This document shows positions 23,949-30,449 of a stretch of DNA of 37,126 nucleotides, piece by piece. Source of the stretch: an uncultured Anaerolineales bacterium (GTDB taxonomy: Bacteria > Chloroflexota > Anaerolineae > Anaerolineales > Villigracilaceae); NCBI GenBank assembly GCA_937960595.1, contig CALGPL010000085.1:1-37126 (forward strand), written 5' to 3'. The stretch's first letter is position 1. Every line of letters starts with the position of its first letter. The position numbers and the translations under genes are program-made. The notes under the pieces were generated by a model, which was not told the origin of the DNA, searched no databases, and was given only the letters and a program-made list of their open reading frames with translations.

Positions 23949-24959
23949 ATGCTGGAAGTCATTGACCTCCATAAATCCTACCAAGGCCAGCCTCTGTTGG
24001 AGGGCGTCACCTTCTCGGTCGCGGCTGGCGAGACGGTCTGTCTGCTCGGCGCGTCGGGCAGCGGAAAATCCACCTTGCTGCGCATCATCGCCGGGCTGGA
24101 AGAGGCCGAGCGCGGCCGCCTGCTCTGGGAGGGCGAAGACCTGGCCGGCCTGCCTGCCCACCGGCGCGGCTTTGGGCTGGTCTTTCAGGACTATGCCCTC
24201 TTTCCTCACCTAAACGTGGCCGAAAACGTGGCCTTTGGCCTGCGGATGCAAAACCGGCCGCGCCACGAGATCGAGCAGCGCGTGGCCGAAGCGCTGGCGG
24301 GCGTGAACCTGAGCGCGTTTGCCGACCGCCGCGTCACCGACCTCTCCGGCGGCGAGCAGCAGCGCGTCGCCCTGGCGCGCGCCCTGGCCACCCGTCCGCG
24401 CTTGTTGATGTTCGACGAGCCGCTCGGCGCCCTCGACCGTACGCTGCGCCAGGACTTGCTGGACGAACTGCGCCGTCTGCTGCGCGGCGGCAGTACCCCC
24501 GCCATCTACGTCACCCATGACCAGGAGGAAGCCTTTGCCATTGCCGACCGGCTTCTGTTGCTGCACGCCGGCCGCATTGTCCGCCAGGGCAGCCCGGCCG
24601 AGGTCTGGCGGCGGCCGGGATCGGCTTGGGCGGCGCGCTTCCTGGGGCTGGGGAATGTCCTCGCGGGCCGCGCCCTGGGCGGCGCCCGGGTGGAGACCGC
24701 TTTTGGGGTGCTGGAAACAGCCCAGGCGGCGGACGTGCCGGCCGGTCAACCGGTCAGCCTGCTGATCCGGCCGGGGGCTGCCCGGCCCGGCGAGGGGGTC
24801 AACCCTCTGGGCGGCCGCGTCGCCGACCTCCTGTTCCAGAACGAGCATTATCGGGTCACCCTCGACAACGGCCTGACTTTCCACCTGGACGAGGCTCCGC
24901 CGCGGGGCGCTTTCCTGGCTTTGCACGTGCCGCCGGAGGGGGTAGAATGGCTCTTGTGA
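23949..24959 (+). CDS. thiQ: Thiamine ABC transporter, ATP-binding protein
   Basis: A 336-residue ABC ATPase. Walker A GASGSGKST is at 34-42, the Q-loop Gln80, the signature LSGGEQQ at 132-138, Walker B LLMFDE at 152-157 and the switch His190 (VTHDQEEA). Residues from about 230 to 336 form a TOBE-like regulatory tail. It is longer than the ~230-residue ThiQ of E. coli and resembles the CysA/PotA subclass in length; the thiamine assignment rests on the operon. GAGG precedes the ATG by 5-6 bases. Its last 13 bases overlap the DUF402 gene. Confidence 0.9.
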   Translation: MLEVIDLHKSYQGQPLLEGVTFSVAAGETVCLLGASGSGKSTLLRIIAGLEEAERGRLLWEGEDLAGLPAHRRGFGLVFQDYALFPHLNVAENVAFGLRMQNRPRHEIEQRVAEALAGVNLSAFADRRVTDLSGGEQQRVALARALATRPRLLMFDEPLGALDRTLRQDLLDELRRLLRGGSTPAIYVTHDQEEAFAIADRLLLLHAGRIVRQGSPAEVWRRPGSAWAARFLGLGNVLAGRALGGARVETAFGVLETAQAADVPAGQPVSLLIRPGAARPGEGVNPLGGRVADLLFQNEHYRVTLDNGLTFHLDEAPPRGAFLALHVPPEGVEWLL

Positions 24960-25426
24960 GCGAGCCGATAACCGTCATCAAGCGCAACCCGGCCGGCGAG
25001 GAGACCTGGCGTTATCACGGCCGGGTGCTGGCGCGCGGCCCCGGCTTCATCCGCCTGGAAGCGCATTTCAACCGCCCCGACCTGCCTTTCATGGGCGTGA
25101 CGCTCCGCCAGGGCGACCGCTTCGTCGAGACCTTTTACACAGAGCGCTGGTACAACGTCTTCGAAATTCACGACCGCGATGACGACCGCATCAAGGGCTG
25201 GTATTGCAACATTGGCCGCCCGGCGGTGCTGGAGGCCCCCGGCCGGCTCTCGTATGTGGACCTGGCCCTCGACCTGTGGGTCGCTGCCGATGGGTCGCTG
25301 ACCGTGCTCGATGAGGAGGAGTTCGCCGCCCTCGACCTGGACGCGGCGACACGCGCCCGGGCACGGGCTGCCTTGGGGGAACTGCAGGCGGCTGTTGCAA
25401 AGAGAGAAAACCCGTTTTCGATCTGA
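24947..25426 (+). CDS. DUF402-family protein
   Basis: A 159-residue protein of the DUF402 family (FomD and nucleoside-diphosphatase Ntdp relatives). Family traits are the conserved FYTERWYNVFEIHDRDDDRIKGWYCNI (two aromatic-rich strands with acidic residues that bind metal in Ntdp) and SYVDLALDLWVAADGSLTVLDEEEFAAL near the end. The reaction may be hydrolysis of nucleoside di/triphosphates, but the substrate is unknown. The ATG at 24947 has GGAGG 5 bases upstream and lies inside the thiQ end, so it is the tail gene of the thiamine operon. Its stop falls in the loop of a bidirectional hairpin. Confidence 0.87.
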   Translation: MALVSEPITVIKRNPAGEETWRYHGRVLARGPGFIRLEAHFNRPDLPFMGVTLRQGDRFVETFYTERWYNVFEIHDRDDDRIKGWYCNIGRPAVLEAPGRLSYVDLALDLWVAADGSLTVLDEEEFAALDLDAATRARARAALGELQAAVAKRENPFSI

Positions 25427-25435
25427 AAACGGGTT
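25399..25435 (-). terminator. Intrinsic terminator between convergent genes
   Basis: An 11-bp perfect stem (AACCCGTTTTC with its complement, 25409-25419 and 25425-25435; 5-base loop). On the minus strand it is followed by TTCTCTCTTT, fitting termination of the small-membrane-protein transcript; on the plus strand no T-tract follows, but the stem overlaps the DUF402 stop and may stop RNA polymerase weakly. Confidence 0.75.
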
Positions 25436-25454
25436 CGAGAGGGGAAGGCTCGGT

Positions 25455-25613
25455 TTACAGGCCGAAGGCGTTGAGCAGGTCTTGCCCGAAGGCCAGGATC
25501 AGTCCCAGCGAGCCGAAGCAGGCGCAGCACAAGACCAGGGCGACGACGCCGGCGATCAGCCAGGGATTGGTTTTCTTGGGGGGCGCAGGAGAATACGAGG
25601 GATTCACGTCCAT
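25455..25613 (-). CDS. 52-residue single-span membrane protein
   Basis: A short gene of 52 residues. The N-terminus is Pro-rich (NPSYSPAPPKKTNPW) and the centre (about 18-41) is one hydrophobic segment WLIAGVVALVLCCACFGSLG with three cysteines near its middle. It starts 4 bases after the DUF4190-like stop and ends 20 bases before a terminator, so it is the last gene of a transcript. Its Pro-rich start followed by one span is like that of the neighbouring DUF4190-type product, suggesting a related small membrane component. I see no ribosome-binding site; coupling to the upstream gene could explain its translation. Confidence 0.7.
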   Translation of the reverse strand: MDVNPSYSPAPPKKTNPWLIAGVVALVLCCACFGSLGLILAFGQDLLNAFGL

Positions 25614-25617
25614 AGAT

Positions 25618-25935
25618 TTAATAGCCGCTGTTCATCAGGAAGGGGATCGAAAGGCTGATCCCCAGGATGGGGAGGAGCACAAAAACGCACAACGCACACA
25701 GGCCGATGGCCAGCGTCAGATAGCCGAAGATCAGGCCGGTCGTGGCCAGGCCGTCTCCGGTGACCAGCCCGCCGCTCTGCTTGATCTCGCTCTTGGCCAT
25801 GTGACCGGTGATGATGGCTGCAATCGGGCCGATCACCGGCAAAATCTGGACGAAGCCGAGGATGCCGGCAATCAGGCTGATGATCGCCGTGACGCTGGTG
25901 CGGGTTTGCTGGATGGGGGGATACCCTTGGTTCAT
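25618..25935 (-). CDS. DUF4190-like small membrane protein
   Basis: A 105-residue protein with a short Pro/Gln N-terminus (MNQGYPPIQQTRTS) and two or three membrane spans: about 13-42, 66-84 and 86-98. The stretch GPIAAIITGHMAKSEIKQSGGLVTGDGLATTGLIFGYL is the characteristic DUF4190 motif (Gly-His-x-Ala-x-x-x-Ile-x-x-Ser). Its role is unknown. GAGGAGC six bases upstream fixes the ATG at 25935. It lies downstream of two tandem repeats and 4 bases before the 52-residue membrane gene. Confidence 0.85.
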   Translation of the reverse strand: MNQGYPPIQQTRTSVTAIISLIAGILGFVQILPVIGPIAAIITGHMAKSEIKQSGGLVTGDGLATTGLIFGYLTLAIGLCALCVFVLLPILGISLSIPFLMNSGY

Positions 25936-25993
25936 GAGAATGCTCCTCTAGTAATGAATGGTTGAACATATGAAGTGAACTTTATTCGTAATA

Positions 25994-26093
25994 ACCGCCA
26001 GGACGCAAAGAACGCCAAGAATCTTCCGGAAATTCGCCAAGAAAGGCTCTTGGCGACTTCCAAATGGGCTCGGCGCCATGGCGTCTTGGCGGT
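25994..26093. repeat. 100-bp palindromic (MITE/REP-like) element, copy 1
   Basis: Starts ACCGCC and ends GGCGGT, with imperfect terminal inverted repeats (ACCGCC..GACGC against GCGTCTTGGCGGT). An internal 9-bp stem (TCGCCAAGA with TCTTGGCGA, 26034-26056) could fold in RNA. It is 98% identical over 100 bases to copy 2, with a period of 114 bases. No coding capacity is credible; the minus-strand frames across it are repeat artefacts. Confidence 0.85.
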
Positions 26094-26107
26094 AAAGGTT
26101 CGTAATA

Positions 26108-26207
26108 ACCGCCGAGACGCAAAGAACGCCAAGAATCTTCCGGAAATTCGCCAAGAAAGGCTCTTGGCGACTTCCAAATGGGCTCGGCGCCATGGCGTCT
26201 TGGCGGT
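26108..26207. repeat. 100-bp palindromic (MITE/REP-like) element, copy 2
   Basis: Differs from copy 1 at two positions near the left end (GAG against AGG after CCGCC). It is separated from copy 1 by 14 bases; it lies 29 bases past the stop of the DUF4126 gene and is in the same orientation as copy 1. A tandem duplication is the simplest explanation. Confidence 0.85.
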
Positions 26208-26235
26208 ACAGGTTATTGCAGATAAAGTCTAGTGA

Positions 26236-26808
26236 TTATACCTGCGCTTTGTGTTTTTGGGCGCGTTGCCACAGCCACCAGATGATCCAGGCGACCAGAA
26301 GGATGACGAAGGCGGCCATCAGAACGGGGATGACCACTGCCAGAATGGAGAGCGCCGTGGCGATGACATCCTCGGCAATGCTGACCGGGATGTTGCCGGC
26401 CCCGCCGGTGGTCGCCGTGACGGCCGGGCGTACCGCCACCGCCTTGACGGTGTGGACGCCCCCGGCCACCAGCAGCCCCAGGATCAGCGCCAGAACCGGA
26501 TGGATATCGGTGATGACATCGGCGCTGGCAGCGAAGATGATCGCCCCGGCTGCCGGCCGGATCACTGTCTGGATGACATCGTTGAGGTGGTTGACCGCCG
26601 GCACCTTGTCGGCCACCATTTCGATGATGACCAGCAGGCCGAGCACGATCAACACCCACGGGTTGGCCAGCAAATCGAAGGGCGGGTTCAGTTTGACCAG
26701 GTCGGTGTAGTGGGCGATGACTCCCACAATCAGCAGGGGAATGTAAGCGTTCAGGCCGGCGCTGGCCGAAAGCCCAAAGGCAGAAAGAATACCCAGTAGA
26801 GCGTCCAT
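26236..26808 (-). CDS. DUF4126-family membrane protein
   Basis: A 190-residue polytopic protein with the DUF4126 opening FGLSASAGLNAYIPLLIVG (about 11-29), the PWVLIVLGLLVIIEMVADKVPAVNHLNDVIQTVIRPAAGA region (membrane and polar segments), and KAVAVRPAVTATTGGAGNIPVS. There are five or six membrane spans and a basic C-terminus. The family has no known function. GGAGG precedes the ATG by 7 bases. It follows the DUF2085 gene by 19 bases on the same strand and probably shares its transcript. Confidence 0.88.
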   Translation of the reverse strand: MDALLGILSAFGLSASAGLNAYIPLLIVGVIAHYTDLVKLNPPFDLLANPWVLIVLGLLVIIEMVADKVPAVNHLNDVIQTVIRPAAGAIIFAASADVITDIHPVLALILGLLVAGGVHTVKAVAVRPAVTATTGGAGNIPVSIAEDVIATALSILAVVIPVLMAAFVILLVAWIIWWLWQRAQKHKAQV

Positions 26809-26827
26809 TGCACAACCTCCGTTATCT

Positions 26828-27676
26828 CTATCTACGAATGTTGAGCGGAAAAGATTCCCACGTGCCGGAGCCTAAGTAGCGCACGGCGTCGATCACGGCC
26901 ACTTGCAGCATGGCAATGGTGAAACCGGCCAGCAGCGGCAGCCAGAGTTGGCGCAGGCGGGTGAAGGCGTTTTCCTGGCGCATGATCATCACCCACACCA
27001 TCGTGTAGACGATGGTCAGGAGCAGCAGCACGCCAGCCGTCGTCAGGAAAGCCATCGGGTAGAGCACCAGCGGACTTTCGGTCAGGATCAGCAAATCGGC
27101 CAGCAGCGTGATGCCCAACAGCAGGCCGAGGGCCTTCAGATTCGGCATGGCGCGGTGCTCGTCGGCATCGGCCCAGACGGTGGCGTTGAAGGCCGGGAAG
27201 ATGCCGACCGCCATGCCCAGCCCCATCCCGCTGCCGGTCAGCAGGCGCAGGGTGTTGTTGGGAATGTACAGGTTGGGGATCGCTGCCAAAGCGCCAGGGG
27301 AAACCTGCTTGATCAGGTACAGATACGAGTTGGCCCCGTCCACGCCGAAGGCAACCACGAACAGCGCCAGCGGGACGATCACGTACCAGGGCGGCGCGGC
27401 AGAACGCTTCCAGGCCGTCAGCGACTGGAAGACCAGCCCGATCACGGCCCCCACGTACATGCCGCTGCAGCGGGCGCACAGCGGCGAGTGGCGGCCTTCG
27501 CCGAGGGGAAAGGAACGCTCGGGAATTTGGTGACAGACGGCGTACCCAACCGCGTTCAGTTTACCGAAGATGCCAGGGGGAGTGCTGATCAGCCAGCCGA
27601 CGAGGACGAGCACGAGAGCGGCGAGGACGAAAATCCTGGAGAGTGTGTCGAGGCGTTTGCGAGGCGGCGTTTGCAT
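26828..27676 (-). CDS. DUF2085-family membrane protein
   Basis: A 282-residue polytopic membrane protein. DUF2085 is marked by the Cys motif CHQIPERSF (48-56) and PLCARCSGMYVG (65-76), in which Cys48, Cys67 and Cys70 might bind metal or be redox active. Six or more hydrophobic segments follow. The function is unknown. The only plausible start has no ribosome-binding site, but a perfect TATAAT lies 8 bases before the ATG, so the mRNA may be leaderless. It is divergent from the DUF3048 lipoprotein gene and leads into the DUF4126 gene. Confidence 0.88.
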   Translation of the reverse strand: MQTPPRKRLDTLSRIFVLAALVLVLVGWLISTPPGIFGKLNAVGYAVCHQIPERSFPLGEGRHSPLCARCSGMYVGAVIGLVFQSLTAWKRSAAPPWYVIVPLALFVVAFGVDGANSYLYLIKQVSPGALAAIPNLYIPNNTLRLLTGSGMGLGMAVGIFPAFNATVWADADEHRAMPNLKALGLLLGITLLADLLILTESPLVLYPMAFLTTAGVLLLLTIVYTMVWVMIMRQENAFTRLRQLWLPLLAGFTIAMLQVAVIDAVRYLGSGTWESFPLNIRR

Positions 27677-27684
27677 GATGGCTT

Positions 27685-27690
27685 ATTATA
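27685..27690 (-). promoter_or_regulatory. -10 box of the DUF2085-DUF4126 transcript (possibly leaderless)
   Basis: TATAAT on the minus strand ends 8 bases before the ATG of the DUF2085 gene, placing transcription start at or next to the start codon. No good -35 box was seen 17 bases upstream (T-rich sequence there). Confidence 0.5.
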
Positions 27691-27720
27691 ACTTAGTAGA
27701 GGAAAAAAGGAAAAATAGAT

Positions 27721-27749
27721 CTGACAGAAAGGCTCAATTGCGGTATGAT
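27721..27749 (+). promoter_or_regulatory. Promoter of the DUF3048 lipoprotein gene
   Basis: CTGACA (27721-27726), a 17-base spacer and TATGAT (27744-27749), each 5 of 6 to consensus. Expected start near 27756, leaving a short leader with AAAGGAGG. Confidence 0.75.
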
Positions 27750-27775
27750 TGCGTCTTCGAAGCAAAGGAGGTTGC

Positions 27776-28936
27776 ATGAAAAAGACACTCTTCGTTCTGG
27801 CCTTGCTGCTCATCCTGACCGCTTGCCAACCGGCCGGCACGCCTCCCCAGCCCAGCGCGACTCCGCTGGCGACCGCGACCGCCGTCCCACTGCCGACCGC
27901 CACGGCCACGCCTGAGCCGACGCCCGCGCCGGCTTACCCGCCCGAAGGCCGCGGCCCGGTGGGTTTCCCTGCCAACGTCGATCCGCTGACCGGCCTGGAG
28001 GCCGCCGACCCGGCCCTCTTGGAGCGCCGCCCGCTGGCGATCAAGGTCGAGAATCTGCCGCGCAATCACCGGCCACAGTATGGGCTTTCGCGAGCCGATC
28101 TGGTGTACGAGTATTACACAGAAGAAGGCACGACTCGTTTCATCGCCCTCTTTTATGGACAGGACGCCGATACCGTCGGCCCGATCCGCTCGGCGCGTTT
28201 CTTCGACGCCAATATCGTGCGCGGCTACAAAGCCATCCTGGCCTTCGGTTCTGCCGACGAGCGCGTCCTCAACCGCTTGCGCTCGGCCGAGTTCGCCGAC
28301 CGGCTGGTGGTCGAAGGCCCCAATACGCCCTTGCGGCGCATCGATCCAAATGGTTACAACTTGCTGGTCGCGGACACGGCCGCGTTGAGTCAGTATGCCG
28401 TCAGCCGCGGCATTGACGGCGGCCGACAGAATCTGGAAGGAATGTTCTTCCAGATGGACGCTCCCGAGGGGGGGCAGCCCGCCCCGGCCCTCACCGTGCG
28501 CTATTCGGCGGCCATCTACAACCGCTGGGAGTACGACTCGGCGGCCGGCCGCTATTTGCGCTTCTCAGACGCGCAGAACGATTACTCCGGCGGACAGGGT
28601 GAAGTCTACGAGCCGCTCCTCGACCGGGCGACCGGTCAGCAATTGGCCTTTGAGAACGTGGTTGTCCTGTTCGTCACCCACGAAGCCTACAGCCGGACGC
28701 CGGAGATGTGGGATATTCTGCTGATCGGTTCCGGCCGGGCCTATGCCTTCCGCGATGGACAGGGGTACGAGGTCACCTGGCAGCGCAACGCCCCCGACGC
28801 CGTCCTCTCGCTGGTTTACGCCGATGGCTCGCCCTTCCCGTTCAAGCCCGGCGCGACCTGGTTCGAGGTAGTCGGCTTGAACGGTCAAGTTCAGCAGAAC
28901 GCCGAGGGGTGGCGTTTCATTCACCAGATGCCGTGA
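27776..28936 (+). CDS. DUF3048 (YerB-like) lipoprotein
   Basis: A 386-residue lipoprotein. The signal peptide ends in LTAC (Cys17), followed by a Thr/Pro/Ala linker (about 20-55). The rest is the two-part DUF3048 domain: NVDPLTGLEAADPALLERRPLAIKVENLPRNHRPQYGLSRADLVYEYYTEEGTTRF (N-part), DTVGPIRSARFFDANIVRGYKAIL, and the C-terminal YNRWEYDSAAGRYLRF and TWQRNAPDAVLSLVYADGSPFPFKPGATWFEVV segments. YerB-type proteins are found on the cell surface; the biochemical role is not known. The ATG at 27776 was chosen because of the perfect AAAGGAGG site 4 bases upstream. It is probably monocistronic. Confidence 0.9.
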   Translation: MKKTLFVLALLLILTACQPAGTPPQPSATPLATATAVPLPTATATPEPTPAPAYPPEGRGPVGFPANVDPLTGLEAADPALLERRPLAIKVENLPRNHRPQYGLSRADLVYEYYTEEGTTRFIALFYGQDADTVGPIRSARFFDANIVRGYKAILAFGSADERVLNRLRSAEFADRLVVEGPNTPLRRIDPNGYNLLVADTAALSQYAVSRGIDGGRQNLEGMFFQMDAPEGGQPAPALTVRYSAAIYNRWEYDSAAGRYLRFSDAQNDYSGGQGEVYEPLLDRATGQQLAFENVVVLFVTHEAYSRTPEMWDILLIGSGRAYAFRDGQGYEVTWQRNAPDAVLSLVYADGSPFPFKPGATWFEVVGLNGQVQQNAEGWRFIHQMP

Positions 28937-28969
28937 CCGGCGGGCAGGTCAACGATTGCGGAAGAAAAG

Positions 28970-28975
28970 TATAAT
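28970..28975 (+). promoter_or_regulatory. -10 box upstream of pfkA
   Basis: A perfect TATAAT (28970-28975) without a convincing -35 box. Transcription would begin near 28982 and the leader of about 95 bases would contain an 8-bp inverted repeat (28994-29001 with 29022-29029). Confidence 0.45.
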
Positions 28976-28984
28976 GGATCTATC

Positions 28985-29029
28985 CGTAATCATGCCGGCA
29001 ACGCCAAGAGTCTTCCTGAATTTGCCGGC
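28985..29029 (+). repeat. Degenerate fragment of the 100-bp element, folded as a leader hairpin
   Basis: Sequence 28985-29027 matches the left part of the tandem element (CGTAAT, then AACGCCAAGA.TCTTCC.GAA) with an internal deletion and a few substitutions. The flanks form GCCGGCAA/TTGCCGGC, an 8-bp stem with a 20-base loop, in the presumed pfkA leader. The homology is by eye. Confidence 0.5.
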
Positions 29030-29077
29030 GCCGAGGATTGCCGGGAAAGTCAAACGAAATCGCTTGGGAGCAATGTC

Positions 29078-30160
29078 ATGAAACGTATTGCCGTGTTGAC
29101 CGGCGGAGGCGACGCGCCCGGCCTCAACGCCGTCATCCGGGCGGTGGTCAAGACGGCCATCCTGGTCTATGACTGCCAGGTGCTGGGCGTTCAGGATGGC
29201 TTCGACGGCTTCCTCGACCCTGGCGGAGTCTTCCCCCTCGACCTGGCAGCGGTGCGCGGCATCCTGCCGCGCGGCGGCACCATCCTGGGGACGGCCAACC
29301 GCGGCAATCCCTTCGCCCGGAAAGTCGTTCGCGCGGGCAAGGAGGTCATCGAAGATGTCTCGGATGAGATCGCGGCGGCCATCCATGCGCTCGATCTGGA
29401 TGCCCTGATTGTCATCGGCGGCGATGGCACGCTGCACATCGCCCAAGAATTGGGCGCCAAAGGGGTGCCGGTCGTCGGCGTGCCCAAGACGATCGACAAC
29501 GACGTCGGCGGGACGGAGGTGACCTTTGGCTTCGATACGGCTCTGACGATTGCGACCGAGGCCTTCGACCGTCTGCATACCACGGCGGAGGCGCATCACC
29601 GCGTCATGGTGCTCGAACTGATGGGCCGCGACGCCGGTTTCATTGCCTTGCATGCCGGCATGGCCGGCGGGGCGGATGTGATTCTCATCCCCGAAATTTC
29701 GTTTCGCTACGAGGCGGTAATCGCCAAAATACGCGAACGCAACCAGCGCGGCAGCCGTTTCAGTCTGCTGTCGGTGGCGGAGGGGGCCAGGCCGCAGGGC
29801 GGAGAAGCCGTCTATGCCCGCAGCGGAGATGCCGTCTATCTGCCGCGGCTGGGTGGAATCGGCCAGCAGGTCGGCGCTTACATCGAGAGCCAGGGCTTCG
29901 AGGCGCGCGTCACCGTCCTGGGGCATCTCCAGCGCGGCGGTTCGCCGACTGCCTTCGACCGCTGGCTGGCCACCCGCTACGGGGCCGCGGCGGTGCGGAC
30001 GGCCGCGGCCGGCCGCTTCGGACGCATGGTCGCCCTGCGGGACGCCAAAGTGATCGACATCCCGCTCGAGGAGGCGCTGGCGGTGCCCAAGCGGGTGGAC
30101 GTCCACGGCGACGCCGTCCAGACGGCGCGCGGGCTGGGAATCGCGTTCGGGGACGAGTAA
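29078..30160 (+). CDS. pfkA: 6-phosphofructokinase (mixed ATP/PPi-type signature)
   Basis: A 360-residue PFKA-family enzyme phosphorylating fructose 6-phosphate to the 1,6-bisphosphate. Motifs are the N-terminal VLTGGGDAPGLNAVIR, the nucleotide-loop GGDGT (114-118), the catalytic PKTIDND (136-142) and the GRDAGFIAL, PEISF and GHLQRGGSPTAFDR stretches. Residue Gly117 (E. coli position 104) is ATP-type, whereas Lys137 (E. coli position 124) is the residue found in PPi-dependent enzymes. I recall this Gly/Lys pairing in ATP-dependent group III PFKs of Actinobacteria, so ATP use is more likely but not certain. It follows a 141-base spacer after the DUF3048 gene and a GGGAG site. No clear terminator follows. 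Confidence 0.92.
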   Translation: MKRIAVLTGGGDAPGLNAVIRAVVKTAILVYDCQVLGVQDGFDGFLDPGGVFPLDLAAVRGILPRGGTILGTANRGNPFARKVVRAGKEVIEDVSDEIAAAIHALDLDALIVIGGDGTLHIAQELGAKGVPVVGVPKTIDNDVGGTEVTFGFDTALTIATEAFDRLHTTAEAHHRVMVLELMGRDAGFIALHAGMAGGADVILIPEISFRYEAVIAKIRERNQRGSRFSLLSVAEGARPQGGEAVYARSGDAVYLPRLGGIGQQVGAYIESQGFEARVTVLGHLQRGGSPTAFDRWLATRYGAAAVRTAAAGRFGRMVALRDAKVIDIPLEEALAVPKRVDVHGDAVQTARGLGIAFGDE

Positions 30161-30449
30161 GCAGGCAGGGGGGCCAAGACGCGGAAGGCCGCCCTGTGCG
30201 GGCGGTCTCCCTGGTCGCGCTGTGACACTTTATCGCAGAGTTGCGAGGAGGGGTGTCACAGCGCTTCGTTTCATACTACTATCCATTGTAGACACCACCT
30301 CCTCTTCTGTAAGGATGGCGAATGATCGGCCCCCGTCTGGCGTCAGTATCACATACTTTGGATGGGATGTCAATAGCCCGAATTCGATTGTAAGCGAATT
30401 TTAATGGATGCGTTCAGGCGCGCTGCAGATTTCCGGCTGGTTTTCGGCC
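30161..30449. other. Spacer between pfkA and the USP gene with inverted repeats
   Basis: This 289-base region has no strong gene. It contains a GC hairpin (CCGCCC with GGGCGG, 30189-30194 and 30200-30205) just past pfkA, a perfect 12-bp inverted repeat (30217-30228 and 30253-30264, arm GCGCTGTGACAC) around 24 bases, and a possible 47-codon frame on the minus strand. The repeat is not followed by T's. It may be the remnant of an insertion element or a binding site. Confidence 0.6.
30230..30373 (-). CDS. Possible small gene or gene remnant, Phd/RelB-antitoxin-like
   Basis: A 47-codon minus-strand frame from TTG at 30373, open up to a TAA at about 30404. The product includes SHPKYVILTPDGGRSFAILTEEE, reminiscent of the N-terminal strand-helix opening of Phd/YefM or RelB antitoxins (THPxYLTDxxG...VLLPIEEYE). 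There is no ribosome-binding site, no ATG in a good place and no toxin partner next to it. Its 3' end overlaps the 12-bp inverted repeat. Probably a decayed gene; low confidence. Confidence 0.25.
   Translation of the reverse strand: MTSHPKYVILTPDGGRSFAILTEEEVVSTMDSSMKRSAVTPLLATLR

Noticed and set aside
24947-25426. Reading the DUF402 gene as an extension of a longer frame from 24626
   Set aside because: The part before 24947 is a shadow of thiQ; GGAGG before the ATG at 24947 and the family start fit the short form.
25932-26232. 81-85-codon frames on both strands across the tandem repeats
   Set aside because: They repeat the same residues twice because the DNA is duplicated. No family is recognised, and the sequence is explained by the palindromic element.
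26834-27479. A minus-strand 215-codon frame overlapping the DUF2085 gene
   Set aside because: It is an alternative frame of the same strand with Arg/Pro/Ala-rich low-complexity content; the DUF2085 frame has the family Cys motif and membrane spans.
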